Positions 17,083 to 26,274 of a stretch of DNA of 64,000 nt are shown piece by piece. The stretch is taken from assembly GCF_000687915.1 (NCBI RefSeq), contig NZ_JHZY01000004.1, forward strand, positions 193,501 to 257,500. Reading direction: 5' to 3'. The position numbers were made by a program, and so were the translations under genes. A model generated the notes under the pieces. The model was not told the origin of the DNA. It did no database searches and was given only the letters and a program-made list of their open reading frames with translations. Positions within the stretch are counted from its first letter, which is position 1. Each line of letters opens with the position of its first letter. Origin of the DNA: Leeuwenhoekiella sp. MAR_2009_132. Lineage in GTDB: Bacteria > Bacteroidota > Bacteroidia > Flavobacteriales > Flavobacteriaceae.

Positions 17083-18831
17083 TTACCAGTCAAAACGGTA
17101 AGTCGCCCCTGCCATCCCCTGTAATCCCTGTACCGGATAATTAATATAGCGCTGGTAATTATTGCCTAACGCATTATTTACGCGTGCAAAAAACGAAAGT
17201 TGATCATTAAAGCGGTATCCTACATGTGCATTTGCATCAAAAAAACTTTCTAAGGTAACTTTTATAGGGTTTGTACTTATCGCTGTTGTTTCCACATCTG
17301 TCTGATCAAAACGTTCCCCTACATAAAATAAGGTTATTCCCGCAAACCAGTTTTTATCGATCTGATAGTCTGCAAAGAAAGAGGCTTTAAAGTCTGGCAA
17401 ATTCCATGCTTCTTCTTCTAGCTCTGTTTCATAACTAAATAACTCTCCATTAACACGCATTTTTAAATTGCTGTTTACGTCAAAGTTTAATTCTCCAAAA
17501 AGGGAAAGCGTACGCAAATCATCATTTACTACTCCAAAGGAGTTTCCAAATTGATAGCCTGCTGCACCCATTGCATCTGCGCTCCCCACAGTTCTCGCAT
17601 TATTTTTAAACAATAAGCGGTTATCTTGAGACAAATAGCTTGCGCGCAGGTTGTAGCTCATCGCACTGCTTAATTTACCTTTTATACCACCGTACAAATC
17701 AAATTTCTGATCTGTAGGAGAAATGGTATTTAATGTTGGTGATACAAACGGATTTTCTGAAGCTAACTCCTGATAAGTGTTTTGTTTTAAGTCACCTTCT
17801 AAACCTCCATAAATAATAAAATACTCATCTACCAGACGGTAAGATGCTCTAACGCTAGGATATACTTTAAGGTCTGCTTTAGAAGCATCAGGATTAAAAT
17901 CTGCAGCCACATTCACCCCTAAATCAAGCGTTAAGTCTTCTTTTAAAATTTGAATACTTGGGTTTCCGCTTACAATTAAATGCGTATAATCTGTTTTCGT
18001 AATACCCGAATCTTCATTTTCAAAACTTCCGTTTACATAATCAAGTTTAAGGTCTAAGCTTAATTTTTGCTTAGCGATAGGCACCATAAATTCTGGTGCA
18101 ACTACTGCTCGTATTTCGCTAGATTTAAATGAGTCTCCAAAATATCCTATGCTTGCTGTTGCTCCTTCAAAAAAGCCTTCATTAAATTCTATAGCTCCAC
18201 TTAAACCGGCATTGTAAAAACTATGGGTAGGATCTATATTTTGTACGATTGTTTGATTTTGTGCCACTTGCGGATCTAAACCGTACCAGTTATATAATTT
18301 GTGCCCCAGGTCTAAATCTGTACGCCAGTTGAAATTGTTATTACGCGAGCTGTAATTCAAATTTAAATCGGTATCATAAAACTTATCGTCGAGTACCACA
18401 CCCTCAATACCACCTTGCGATGAATTGTGATTTAAATAAATACCGAAATTAGAATTTCGGTCTATTTCAAAATTGGTGTACAATTCTGCCAAAGCACTGG
18501 TGTAGGTGCCAAAACCTAAAGTCACATAATTATCATACAACTTTACAGGCTTAGCCTTTTTTACCGCTGCTGCTTTACCTTTTGCAGGTGCAAAAGTAGA
18601 GGCTACCGGTACACTAAAGATCCCGTAAGTTACCTTCTTCTTAGCCGTATTCACCGAATCGTTTAAAGCCGGAGTTGCTTTTACCTTAAAGGCATCACCT
18701 ATCTCAGGAGTATAAGGCTTAACTACATTTACAACTTCAGTTCCTAAATTATCTTTATCCTGTGCCTGTGCATAACTTGCTGCTACCAGTATAAAGCTTA
18801 AAGTGAAAATTGATTTTATATTTTTAATCAT
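17083..18831 (-). CDS. TonB-dependent-receptor-like outer-membrane barrel
   Basis: A 582-residue outer-membrane protein with a signal peptide (residues 1-23, ending AYAQAQ). It lacks an evident plug domain. The N-terminal 80 residues are Lys/Ala/Pro-rich (AKGKAAAVKKAKP), then about 18-20 amphipathic strands follow, many ending in aromatic residues. The C-terminus LQGMAGATYRFDW has the terminal aromatic and YRF signature of Bacteroidota barrels recognised by the BAM complex. The closest description is a plugless TonB-receptor-like barrel. It lies 54 bases after the large TPR gene on the same strand and is probably in one operon with it, suggesting a joint envelope role. Confidence 0.75.
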   Translation of the reverse strand: MIKNIKSIFTLSFILVAASYAQAQDKDNLGTEVVNVVKPYTPEIGDAFKVKATPALNDSVNTAKKKVTYGIFSVPVASTFAPAKGKAAAVKKAKPVKLYDNYVTLGFGTYTSALAELYTNFEIDRNSNFGIYLNHNSSQGGIEGVVLDDKFYDTDLNLNYSSRNNNFNWRTDLDLGHKLYNWYGLDPQVAQNQTIVQNIDPTHSFYNAGLSGAIEFNEGFFEGATASIGYFGDSFKSSEIRAVVAPEFMVPIAKQKLSLDLKLDYVNGSFENEDSGITKTDYTHLIVSGNPSIQILKEDLTLDLGVNVAADFNPDASKADLKVYPSVRASYRLVDEYFIIYGGLEGDLKQNTYQELASENPFVSPTLNTISPTDQKFDLYGGIKGKLSSAMSYNLRASYLSQDNRLLFKNNARTVGSADAMGAAGYQFGNSFGVVNDDLRTLSLFGELNFDVNSNLKMRVNGELFSYETELEEEAWNLPDFKASFFADYQIDKNWFAGITLFYVGERFDQTDVETTAISTNPIKVTLESFFDANAHVGYRFNDQLSFFARVNNALGNNYQRYINYPVQGLQGMAGATYRFDW

Positions 18832-18885
18832 TGTTTGATTGTTCTAATTAAGTTGTTTCAACAGATTTTTAAGCAATGCTGAATT

Positions 18886-21800
18886 TTAATTTTCTCCTAA
18901 AGATGAATTCGTTTTAGACTCTGCTGCTTTGATGCGCTTTAGTTCTTGTTTCGCCTCTGCAACTACCTCAGGATAATCTGTAAAGTTTGTAATTACACTG
19001 TCTAAAATGTAAGTCGCCTGGTATGCATCTCCTAACTCGTAAAAGTTTTTAGCCATTAACACCAGACCTTTTGCACCATACTCTTTGTAACCGCTGTAAT
19101 CTTTAGCCAGTTTCTGAACCTGTACATTAGAGCCCTTGAAGTCAGCTTTTTTGTTTTTAAAGAATGCATCGTAATACAAAGCTTCTGCAGCTAATTCTCC
19201 TGTTGCAATTTTTAAAACCTGTGCATACGCTTCTGCCGCTCGACTTTCATTATTCGTTTTCATCGCACTACGGGCAATGATTACCTGAGCATCACTTTTT
19301 ACCTTATTATCAATTTTAGCATTTGCTAAAACCTTCTCTGCATAAGAAACAGATTGCACGTAATCTTTAAGTTCGTAATGTGACTTCATCAAGTTACTCT
19401 GTGCAAAAATGGTATTCTGTGGTATATCAGACTCATTCTCTAAACGCTGAAGCACAGGTACAGCAGCGGCGTAGTTACGCTCACTCAAATAAACCTGCCC
19501 TAAACGTGCTAACGCCTGCTCTGTAAACTCGCTACGCTCTTTATCAATAACATACTTGTAATGCGGGATTGTTTTCGCAAACTCCTCTTTACCAAAGTAC
19601 AACTGCCCCAGGTAAAAGTGTGCTTCCATAGCACGTTGTCCGTTAGGATACTCTCTTAGATATTTTTCAAAATTCTGAATAGCAACAGGATTGTTACTAT
19701 TTACAAATTGTTTTTCCGCGGAAGAAAAAGCAGCATCATCTAATTCTGAATCTTCTACAGAAATATAATCAAGACCATTTGCCCAACGACCGTACTCTTC
19801 TACCTGCCCGTTGTCTATATAAATCAACTTTGCAGAAGCAACTGCCTGAACCCCTTCTGGAGTTCCCGGAAAATCCTGAGCTACTTTTTTAAACAGTGCT
19901 AAAGCCTGCGGACTGCGACCGGTATTATCGTAAATAAGTGCCTTTTTAAGCTGCGCTTTTGCAGCAAACTTACTTTTTGGTATTTCGCGTACCAGACGAT
20001 CATAGGCTTCAATACCTTTATCGTTATTACCGGTAGCTACATAAGTGTTACCCAATTCATATAAAGCATCATCGCGGTAGCTCGATTTTGGAAACTGAGC
20101 TGTAAAACTGTTTAACGCCTCAATCTTTTGAGGATTACGATCTACAAAACCATAACTAATTGCTTTTTGAAAGGTTGCATAATCGCGATCACCTCCCGGC
20201 ATCTCTATTGCTGCATTGTAAGCTTCCATAGCCGGCCAGTATTTACTGCTTATAAAGTAACTATCTCCCAGACGCATAAACGCATCTACTTTACGCACAT
20301 TGTCTGAAGCGCCAGACTTGCTATAACTTTCAAAATATTTGATTGCCTGATCGTAGTTTTTCTTTTTGAAGTATGCATAACCTAAGTTGTAACCCAGGTC
20401 TTTATATTCTGGCAACGTACTCGCCGCATTGCTTTGCTCAAACTGCTTAAACGTTAGTAGTGCATCGTCTATGTTATTAAGCGTGTACTCACTTTCTGCT
20501 TTCCAGTATAATGCGCGTGCTGTAAAATTAGCAGTACGCGGGTCTTTAAGTGACTTTTCAAAATTTGCAATGGCTTCACTGTAGTTTCCGTCATTGTATA
20601 ATTCGATTCCTCGGTAGAATGCTACTTTTTGGTAGGCTTCCTTGTCTTGAAAATTTCTATTATTTTCAATCAGCGCCATAGCACCTTCATAATTTTTAGA
20701 AGTAATGTAAGAATCAATTAGAAGCGTTTCTAAGGTTTGACGCTCTGTTGTATTAGGGTAGGCTTCTAAGTAATTTCCTATTGCCTGCGGTGCCGGCTCA
20801 TATGCATTACCTATCTCGTAACTTAACTTAGCATAGTTTAAACCACTATCTTCTTTAATCTTTGGCACAAAATCCATTTGATACGCATTACGAAACGCAT
20901 TAAGCGCTTCCTGCTTGCGGTCTGTTTGTAAATAGGCATCGGCAAGATGGTAATACGCATTTTGAGCCACACTGTTTTTACCGTCTACAATCTTATTGAA
21001 TTCCCCTATTGCGCTTTCAAAATCGCCTTGTTTGTAATAGGCATAACCTAACTGGTAGTAGTCTGTGTTAGACCAGCGACCGCGTTTACCTTTATATTCT
21101 TTTAAATAAGGAAGTGCTTCTGAAAAATTACCCAAATTAAAATAACTCTCTCCTATTATTTTATTTAATTCTGAAGCATCTAAGCGGGTTGCGCCAGGCA
21201 ATTGCTCTTTAGCCAATTGTATAGCCTCCTCAAAATTTCCTTTTTTAAAGTTTAAATCGGCTTTAAAGTAACTCAGATCTTCCCGAACGCCTTCTTCTGC
21301 TTCTACTTCTTCAAAAAGTTGACTTGCTTCTTCGTAATCATCATTTTCATAAGCCATAAACCCTTCATAATATTTGGCTTGCGGACCGTATTTTTCTGAG
21401 TTGCGTACGCGTCTAAAATATTCTTTAGCCTCTTCAGGACTGTTAGTTTTTAAATGAACGTAGCCCATATTAAAGTTAAAACGCTCTAGTTCTAAATAAC
21501 TCAAGCGGTCTAAATCTACCTGCTCATACCAGCGTTTTGATGCTGCGTATTTACCGTTTTCAAAATAATATTCTGCTACATCGTAGTACGCCGCATTTCG
21601 TTTTGTGCTTGTGGGGTAGGTTTCTACAAACTTTTCCATAGAAGCATCTGCACCACTTTGATTGAGTCGTACTGCAGCATTAGCGATATAATACGCACAA
21701 TCTCCTTCTATCGTAGGGTCTGTAGTTTCCTGCTTAATTTCTCCAAAAAGAGCCTGAGCAGCCAGATATTGTTTACTGTTGTATAAGGTAAGTGCCTTAT

Positions 21801-21900
21801 TGTATTTTGCAAGCTCATTTGTAAAAGCCTCAGACTGCTGTGCAGTAACTACGGGCAACGTAACCAGCGTTATTAGTGCCAGAAGTACATATTTCTTCAT
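18886..21900 (-). CDS. Large secreted tetratricopeptide-repeat protein
   Basis: A protein of about 1,004 residues that starts with a signal peptide (MKKYVLLALITLVTLPVVTAQQ). I chose the ATG at 21900; there is an adjacent ATG at 21903, and a longer frame to 21927 would put eight residues before the signal. The rest consists of many TPR helices, repeatedly showing A-x-x-x-Y/F-F-G/A patterns (for example EEAKEYFRRVRNSEKYGPQAKYY, ALYWKAESEYTLNN). Such long TPR proteins of Bacteroidota act as periplasmic scaffolds related to the CpoB/YbgF group. Transcribed together with the downstream barrel gene. Binding partner unknown. Confidence 0.85.
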   Translation of the reverse strand: MKKYVLLALITLVTLPVVTAQQSEAFTNELAKYNKALTLYNSKQYLAAQALFGEIKQETTDPTIEGDCAYYIANAAVRLNQSGADASMEKFVETYPTSTKRNAAYYDVAEYYFENGKYAASKRWYEQVDLDRLSYLELERFNFNMGYVHLKTNSPEEAKEYFRRVRNSEKYGPQAKYYEGFMAYENDDYEEASQLFEEVEAEEGVREDLSYFKADLNFKKGNFEEAIQLAKEQLPGATRLDASELNKIIGESYFNLGNFSEALPYLKEYKGKRGRWSNTDYYQLGYAYYKQGDFESAIGEFNKIVDGKNSVAQNAYYHLADAYLQTDRKQEALNAFRNAYQMDFVPKIKEDSGLNYAKLSYEIGNAYEPAPQAIGNYLEAYPNTTERQTLETLLIDSYITSKNYEGAMALIENNRNFQDKEAYQKVAFYRGIELYNDGNYSEAIANFEKSLKDPRTANFTARALYWKAESEYTLNNIDDALLTFKQFEQSNAASTLPEYKDLGYNLGYAYFKKKNYDQAIKYFESYSKSGASDNVRKVDAFMRLGDSYFISSKYWPAMEAYNAAIEMPGGDRDYATFQKAISYGFVDRNPQKIEALNSFTAQFPKSSYRDDALYELGNTYVATGNNDKGIEAYDRLVREIPKSKFAAKAQLKKALIYDNTGRSPQALALFKKVAQDFPGTPEGVQAVASAKLIYIDNGQVEEYGRWANGLDYISVEDSELDDAAFSSAEKQFVNSNNPVAIQNFEKYLREYPNGQRAMEAHFYLGQLYFGKEEFAKTIPHYKYVIDKERSEFTEQALARLGQVYLSERNYAAAVPVLQRLENESDIPQNTIFAQSNLMKSHYELKDYVQSVSYAEKVLANAKIDNKVKSDAQVIIARSAMKTNNESRAAEAYAQVLKIATGELAAEALYYDAFFKNKKADFKGSNVQVQKLAKDYSGYKEYGAKGLVLMAKNFYELGDAYQATYILDSVITNFTDYPEVVAEAKQELKRIKAAESKTNSSLGEN

Positions 21901-21903
21901 CAT

Positions 21904-22246
21904 AAAAATGGTTGTGTTTAAATTCAATTAGTAGCGATTCTTCAGCGTTAGCTAAACTAAATGACTACTACCAGTAACGCTACAAAACTAGGATAATTAT
22001 ATCTAGAGTGCAGTTCTTCAAAAGAACTTTAAACGCTTATTTTAAACGAGTTTTCAACAACGCTTTGACGTGAGGAGCCTGTAATCAAATCAAATAGTTA
22101 TTGTACTTTTGATTTCGGTTTTAAAATAGCAGTATATAAATCGTATGATGAATACTACTTTAAAACTGAATTGAATCAGCCAACTAATATCTGTAGATTT
22201 TTAGCAGTTAATCACCACACTGAGTGGGTTTTATTTATTTTATTTT
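21904..22246. other. Divergent intergenic region between the TPR gene and ftsE
   Basis: About 340 bases without a gene. On the minus strand TAGTTTTG (21983-21990) is a possible -7 box for the TPR gene; on the plus strand TACTTTTG (22104-22111) is a possible -7 box for ftsE. Neither has a well-spaced TTG, so both are weak calls. No long palindrome was seen. Confidence 0.4.
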
Positions 22247-22930
22247 ATGTCAACACCGGTTCTGCAACTTAAAAATGCATCTATTTTTCAGCGTGAAAGC
22301 CTTATTCTTTCAGATATAAGTCTTTCTATAAATAAAGGTGAGTTTGTATATCTCATAGGTAAAACCGGAAGTGGTAAGAGTAGTTTTATGAAAACGCTTT
22401 ATGGTGATTTGCCCTTGCAACAAGGTGAAGGCACTATTGTAGATTTTGATTTAGTGACCTTAAAAGAGAAGCAAATTCCTTTTTTACGCCGAAAACTTGG
22501 CGTTGTCTTTCAGGATTTTAAATTACTAAATGATCGTACCGTAAAAGAAAATCTCAAGTTTGTTTTAAAAGCAACCGGCTGGAAAATTCAGGCAGACATG
22601 GATACTAAGATTGATGAAGTCTTAGACAAGGTAGGTATGAAAACCAAAGGCTTTAAATACCCTTATCAGCTTTCTGGCGGTGAGCAACAACGTGTAGCAA
22701 TTGCCCGTGCTTTGCTCAACGACCCTGAGCTTATTTTAGCAGATGAGCCTACCGGAAATCTTGACCCGCAAACTTCTGTAGAGGTTATGGGCGTGCTTCA
22801 AGAAATCAACAAAAATGGCAATACTATTTTAATGGCTACTCACGATTATGCATTGCTTTTAAAATACCCTTCAAAAACTCTTAAATGCGACGGAAATAAA
22901 ATCTTTGAAGTCGTACAAAAGACCATTTAA
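22247..22930 (+). CDS. ftsE: FtsE-like cell-division ABC ATPase
   Basis: A 227-residue ABC ATPase. Walker A is GKTGSGKSS (residues 38-46), the signature [15 protein letters not shown], Walker [14 protein letters not shown] and the switch His in MATHDYALL. The overall match, including [24 protein letters not shown], is that of FtsE, which with FtsX controls peptidoglycan hydrolases at the division septum. No ftsX is next to it; glycosyltransferase genes follow 16 bases later on the same strand, so it might also serve as a polysaccharide export ATPase, though the FtsE-like signature makes that less likely. No membrane segment is fused to it. Confidence 0.85.
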   Translation: MSTPVLQLKNASIFQRESLILSDISLSINKGEFVYLIGKTGSGKSSFMKTLYGDLPLQQGEGTIVDFDLVTLKEKQIPFLRRKLGVVFQDFKLLNDRTVKENLKFVLKATGWKIQADMDTKIDEVLDKVGMKTKGFKYPYQLSGGEQQRVAIARALLNDPELILADEPTGNLDPQTSVEVMGVLQEINKNGNTILMATHDYALLLKYPSKTLKCDGNKIFEVVQKTI

Positions 22931-22945
22931 GTTTAACTTGTAGGT

Positions 22946-23836
22946 ATGTTATCTATTCTCATACCGGTTTTTAATACTGATGTTTCAGAATTGGTTTTCA
23001 GCATTCGCACTATGGCTGAAACCTTAAATCTCGTATACGAAATACGGTTGGCAGACGATGCATCTACAGATTTTCAGACACGATCTAAAAATCAGTTTTT
23101 AATAGGTCTTCAACATTGTACCTATACGCAGTTTGAAACCAATAGAGGTAGAACCGCTACCAGCCAATTTCTTGCAGAAGAGGCGCGCTATGATTGGCTT
23201 CTTTTTTTAGATGCAGATGTAATGCCGGTTAACTCAGATTTTCTTGAGCAAATAGTTTTAAATATGCAACGTGCTCAGGTTATTTTTGGAGGTATCGCAT
23301 ACTCAAAAGAATTTCCTGAAAACAACAAAATGCTGCGTTGGGTTTATGGTAAAAACCGCGAAAGCCGGTTAAAAAAAGAACGTGAATTCAATCCTTACAA
23401 ATCTATCACCGCAGCGGGGTTAGCCATCACTAAAAGTCTTTATCTGGAGTTGAATATGCCTCTTACAAATTTGTATGGGTTAGACATTTACCTAACCTAC
23501 AGATTAAAAAAACTTAAGGCAGTTGTTTTGCATCTTGAAAATCCGGTGATGCATTTAGGACTTGAAGATTCTGAATCATATCTTCAAAAAACCTATGAAG
23601 GTTTGCAAACTTTAGTCTATTTGCAGCGTCACGACCTTATTGCAGAAGATTACAGACCCTTACAGCAAATCGCACTCAAAATGCAAAAAACAGGTGTTGC
23701 TAATGGCTATATAAAATTGTTCCATCGCATTCAAAAGAAGGTGATAAAAAACTTACTTTCTTCAAAACCCTCGTTAAAACTATTTGATGCCTATCGTTTG
23801 TATTATTTTCTTAAAATCCTGAAAGAAGATGCCTAA
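22946..23836 (+). CDS. Glycosyltransferase family 2 (cell-surface polysaccharide)
   Basis: A 296-residue GT-A fold enzyme. It opens MLSILIPVFNTDVSE, the nucleotide-binding strand of family 2, and carries the metal-binding LLFLDADVMP (DxD type, residues ~89-98). The C-terminal half has the acceptor-side ITAAGLAITKSLYLEL and a HLG segment. No membrane helices, so it works at the inner face of the inner membrane on a lipid-linked acceptor. Its start is 16 bases after ftsE and its end overlaps the next glycosyltransferase by eight bases, indicating one operon. Donor sugar cannot be read from sequence. Confidence 0.88.
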   Translation: MLSILIPVFNTDVSELVFSIRTMAETLNLVYEIRLADDASTDFQTRSKNQFLIGLQHCTYTQFETNRGRTATSQFLAEEARYDWLLFLDADVMPVNSDFLEQIVLNMQRAQVIFGGIAYSKEFPENNKMLRWVYGKNRESRLKKEREFNPYKSITAAGLAITKSLYLELNMPLTNLYGLDIYLTYRLKKLKAVVLHLENPVMHLGLEDSESYLQKTYEGLQTLVYLQRHDLIAEDYRPLQQIALKMQKTGVANGYIKLFHRIQKKVIKNLLSSKPSLKLFDAYRLYYFLKILKEDA

Positions 23837-24761
23837 AATTACTGTCGTCATACCGCTATATAACAAGGCAAATTTCATTAAAGAAACCTTACAATCTGTG
23901 TATGCTCAAAACTTTACAGATTATGAAGTAGTGGTTATTAATGACGGGAGTACCGATGGAAGTGAACATCACGTATTAAGTCTTAAAAATGAAAAAACTA
24001 AACTTATAAATCAAGCTAATAACGGACTCTCAAATGCCCGAAACACGGGAATAGAACACGCCTTAGGTAGTGTAATTTGCCTTATAGATGCAGATGATAT
24101 ATGGCTTCCCAATCATCTTCAAAAGATTGCAAATCTTATTGATTCCTACCCTGAAGCTCAGCTTTACGGCACTGCTTACAGTGAATTATTGCCTAACGGA
24201 TTACTCATAAAACCAAAAACAAACACAGGCTTTAAAACAACTACTCTTCTCATTGAAGATTTTTTTATAACAAGTGCACAACAGCCGTTTATTACTCCCA
24301 GTAGTTTCGGTTTTAAAAAAGAAATCATTCGCACTATTGGCGGCTTTGATCCAACAATAACCTACGCTGAGGATACCGATTTTTTTATACGTGCAAACCT
24401 CAATTATAAATTGGCTTTTGACGCTACTACGACCTGCCACTATAGATACGAAAGTGAAAATCAAATTACGCGCAGCAAACTGAGTTTTAAAAAACAACCT
24501 GATTATGCCAAATACCTTTTAGAAAACGCAGGTAATTACTCCTTAAAGAGGTTTATTAATCTCAACTATTATTACCTCTGTAATTCTTATAAGGCAGAAC
24601 GCGCTACTGAAGCCTTCATAGCAATGAGAAAAAATGTAGATACCAACTTTTTAAATAACAAGCAGCGTTTTTTATTAAACGCACCTCCAGCAATGCTCAA
24701 CAGCATACGCTATTTTAAACAGAAAATGCTTTTTAAAGGAAAGCGACTTACGAGTTTTTAA
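23829..24761 (+). CDS. Glycosyltransferase family 2 (cell-surface polysaccharide)
   Basis: A 310-residue classic GT2: KITVVIPLYNKANFIKETLQS at the N-terminus, VVVINDGSTDGS for UDP/TDP-sugar binding, GLSNARNTGI, and the DADD metal motif in CLIDADDIWLPN. A second acidic motif GFDPTITYAEDTDFFIRA fits the catalytic ED base. It overlaps the upstream GT2 gene by eight bases. Its 3' end overlaps the convergent FdtA-like gene by 14 bases, so no terminator separates them. Donor and acceptor unknown. Confidence 0.9.
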   Translation: MPKITVVIPLYNKANFIKETLQSVYAQNFTDYEVVVINDGSTDGSEHHVLSLKNEKTKLINQANNGLSNARNTGIEHALGSVICLIDADDIWLPNHLQKIANLIDSYPEAQLYGTAYSELLPNGLLIKPKTNTGFKTTTLLIEDFFITSAQQPFITPSSFGFKKEIIRTIGGFDPTITYAEDTDFFIRANLNYKLAFDATTTCHYRYESENQITRSKLSFKKQPDYAKYLLENAGNYSLKRFINLNYYYLCNSYKAERATEAFIAMRKNVDTNFLNNKQRFLLNAPPAMLNSIRYFKQKMLFKGKRLTSF

Positions 24762-25146
24762 ATGCGACAAAATCTTCAAAGTCACGAATATAATCGTCTT
24801 CTTTAAAAGCGTCTTCTGCTGCAACCAGGCAAATACCAGCACTTGAAAAATTATCAAGCTCACGCCAATATCCATTAGGTATCAACAAGCCTTCATTAGG
24901 TTTATTTAAGGTAAAAACCTCCTGTCCGATTCCTGTTTTTATAAGCACATCAAAACTTCCTGATAATGCAATTAGAAATTCACTCTGTTTTCGATGTGCA
25001 TGGCCGCCACGCGAAGCGCCACTAGGCACATCATATAAATAGTAAACCCTTTTAAATTTAAAAGGGAGCGAATCTTGTTCTATTACCGAAAGATTTCCTC
25101 GTTGATCCTCTATCTTAGGTAATGCTATGCGTCTGGGAATATTCAT
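24748..25146 (-). CDS. FdtA/QdtA-like dTDP-4-oxo-6-deoxyhexose 3,4-ketoisomerase (cupin)
   Basis: A 132-residue single-domain cupin of the WxcM/FdtA group. Landmarks are IEDQRGNLSVIEQ, VYYLYDVPSGASRGGHAHRK (substrate-binding and catalytic His residues) and the closing strand GLLIPNGYWRELDNFS. Members isomerise the 4-keto sugar made by RmlB to the 3-keto form, before a DegT-type aminotransferase makes 3-amino-3,6-dideoxy sugars such as Fuc3N or Qui3N. A matching aminotransferase lies at 29684-30784. It overlaps the upstream glycosyltransferase by 32 bases and is last in that transcript. Fuc3N versus Qui3N cannot be decided here. Confidence 0.88.
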   Translation of the reverse strand: MNIPRRIALPKIEDQRGNLSVIEQDSLPFKFKRVYYLYDVPSGASRGGHAHRKQSEFLIALSGSFDVLIKTGIGQEVFTLNKPNEGLLIPNGYWRELDNFSSAGICLVAAEDAFKEDDYIRDFEDFVAFKNS

Positions 25147-26236
25147 AAATGCGTTCCAAATAATTTTGCCAGTCTGTACTAATTACTGAAGTGTCAAATT
25201 TACGAATACTAGCTCGGGCAGCAGCTTTAAATTTAAGTCTAAGTTCGGTGTTTAAGGCTAATTCATTCATGGCCTTAGTTAAGCCTTTAAAATCTTGATA
25301 CGGTACGAGAATGCCGTTACTGCCGTCTAAAATTTCTGCAGGACCGGTAGGGCTGTTGGTCGCTATTACTGAAGTTTGACACGCCAGACTTTCAAGAATA
25401 ACTCTGGGAAATCCCTCGTAGTTACTACACATTACCGAAAAAAGCGCATTGGCCACATAATTTTCAGGATTGTCGACAAAGCCTTTAAAATGTACACGAT
25501 GTTGTAAATGTTTCCTTGCCACCAGTGCTTTTAAAGTTTCAAGCATTTCACCCTGTCCCAGAATCAACAAATCTATATTATGTTCGGGCAATATACTTTC
25601 TGCATACGCTTCAATTAATTTATCAAATTGCTTAACACCCCGTTCTAATCTTCCCGAAGCAATGATATATGTATTTTGAATTCCATCTGGTAAATCATAA
25701 TAATCTGCGTATGATGCTAACGAAATAGAATTGGGTATAACTTCAATATGTTGAAGCTTGTAGCATTTTTCTAGCTCTAATCTGGTTGAATGACTGAGTA
25801 CATTTATAAAGCTATTCTTAAAAAACCATTTGTTGAGCGTTTTATTTTTTGGAAAGTAATACGCTATATGTGAACTGCGCACCATATAAACCGGAAGACT
25901 CGTTTTGTAAAAAAACTTTCTAATTACAATTTCCTTAATAATAGAACTACGCATTCTAAAATCAAGCACCACCTGAATCTGATTCTGTTTCAGGTAGTTT
26001 TTAAAATAGAGGAACCTTTTTAATTTATTAAAGGGATCATTACGGGTATTCTTCAATAACCCAAGATTTAGCAACTTCCCCTTGTAGGCATACCCCACGG
26101 CGTCTGTAATTGTGCAAAGGTGCACCTCATAGCCCAAATCTGTAAGCTCTATTGATAGTAAAGCTGCAGATCGCTCTGCACCACCTCCCGCTAGCGACTC
26201 GGTTAGAATACCTATATTTTTAAGATTTGATCTCAG
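25115..26236 (-). CDS. Glycosyltransferase family 4, start codon unclear
   Basis: A GT-B fold enzyme of about 370 residues. The C-terminal nucleotide-sugar site is clear (IIASGRLERGVKQFDKLI, then SNYEGFPRVILESLACQTSVIATNSPTGPAEIL with the E-x7-E motif). The first in-frame acceptable start is a TTG at 26137, but the frame continues upstream and encodes KNIGILTESLAGGGAERSA, the normal N-terminal strand and GGGAER loop of these enzymes. That part must belong to the protein, yet no ATG, GTG or TTG precedes it; a CTG at 26236 is the best candidate. It could therefore have a non-standard start or a damaged one. It is divergent from the gene at 26275 and overlaps the FdtA-like gene. Confidence 0.8.
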   Translation of the reverse strand: MRSNLKNIGILTESLAGGGAERSAALLSIELTDLGYEVHLCTITDAVGYAYKGKLLNLGLLKNTRNDPFNKLKRFLYFKNYLKQNQIQVVLDFRMRSSIIKEIVIRKFFYKTSLPVYMVRSSHIAYYFPKNKTLNKWFFKNSFINVLSHSTRLELEKCYKLQHIEVIPNSISLASYADYYDLPDGIQNTYIIASGRLERGVKQFDKLIEAYAESILPEHNIDLLILGQGEMLETLKALVARKHLQHRVHFKGFVDNPENYVANALFSVMCSNYEGFPRVILESLACQTSVIATNSPTGPAEILDGSNGILVPYQDFKGLTKAMNELALNTELRLKFKAAARASIRKFDTSVISTDWQNYLERIYEYSQTHSIT

Positions 26237-26274
26237 AGAATGTGTATCTTTTCAGGCTAAAAGTAACGCAAATT

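Noticed and set aside
22247..24761. ftsE and the two following GT2 genes taken as an ABC-export polysaccharide operon
   Set aside because: The ATPase has FtsE-type features, and there is no ABC-2 membrane partner nearby; the flippase at 28402-29691 already provides Wzx-type export.
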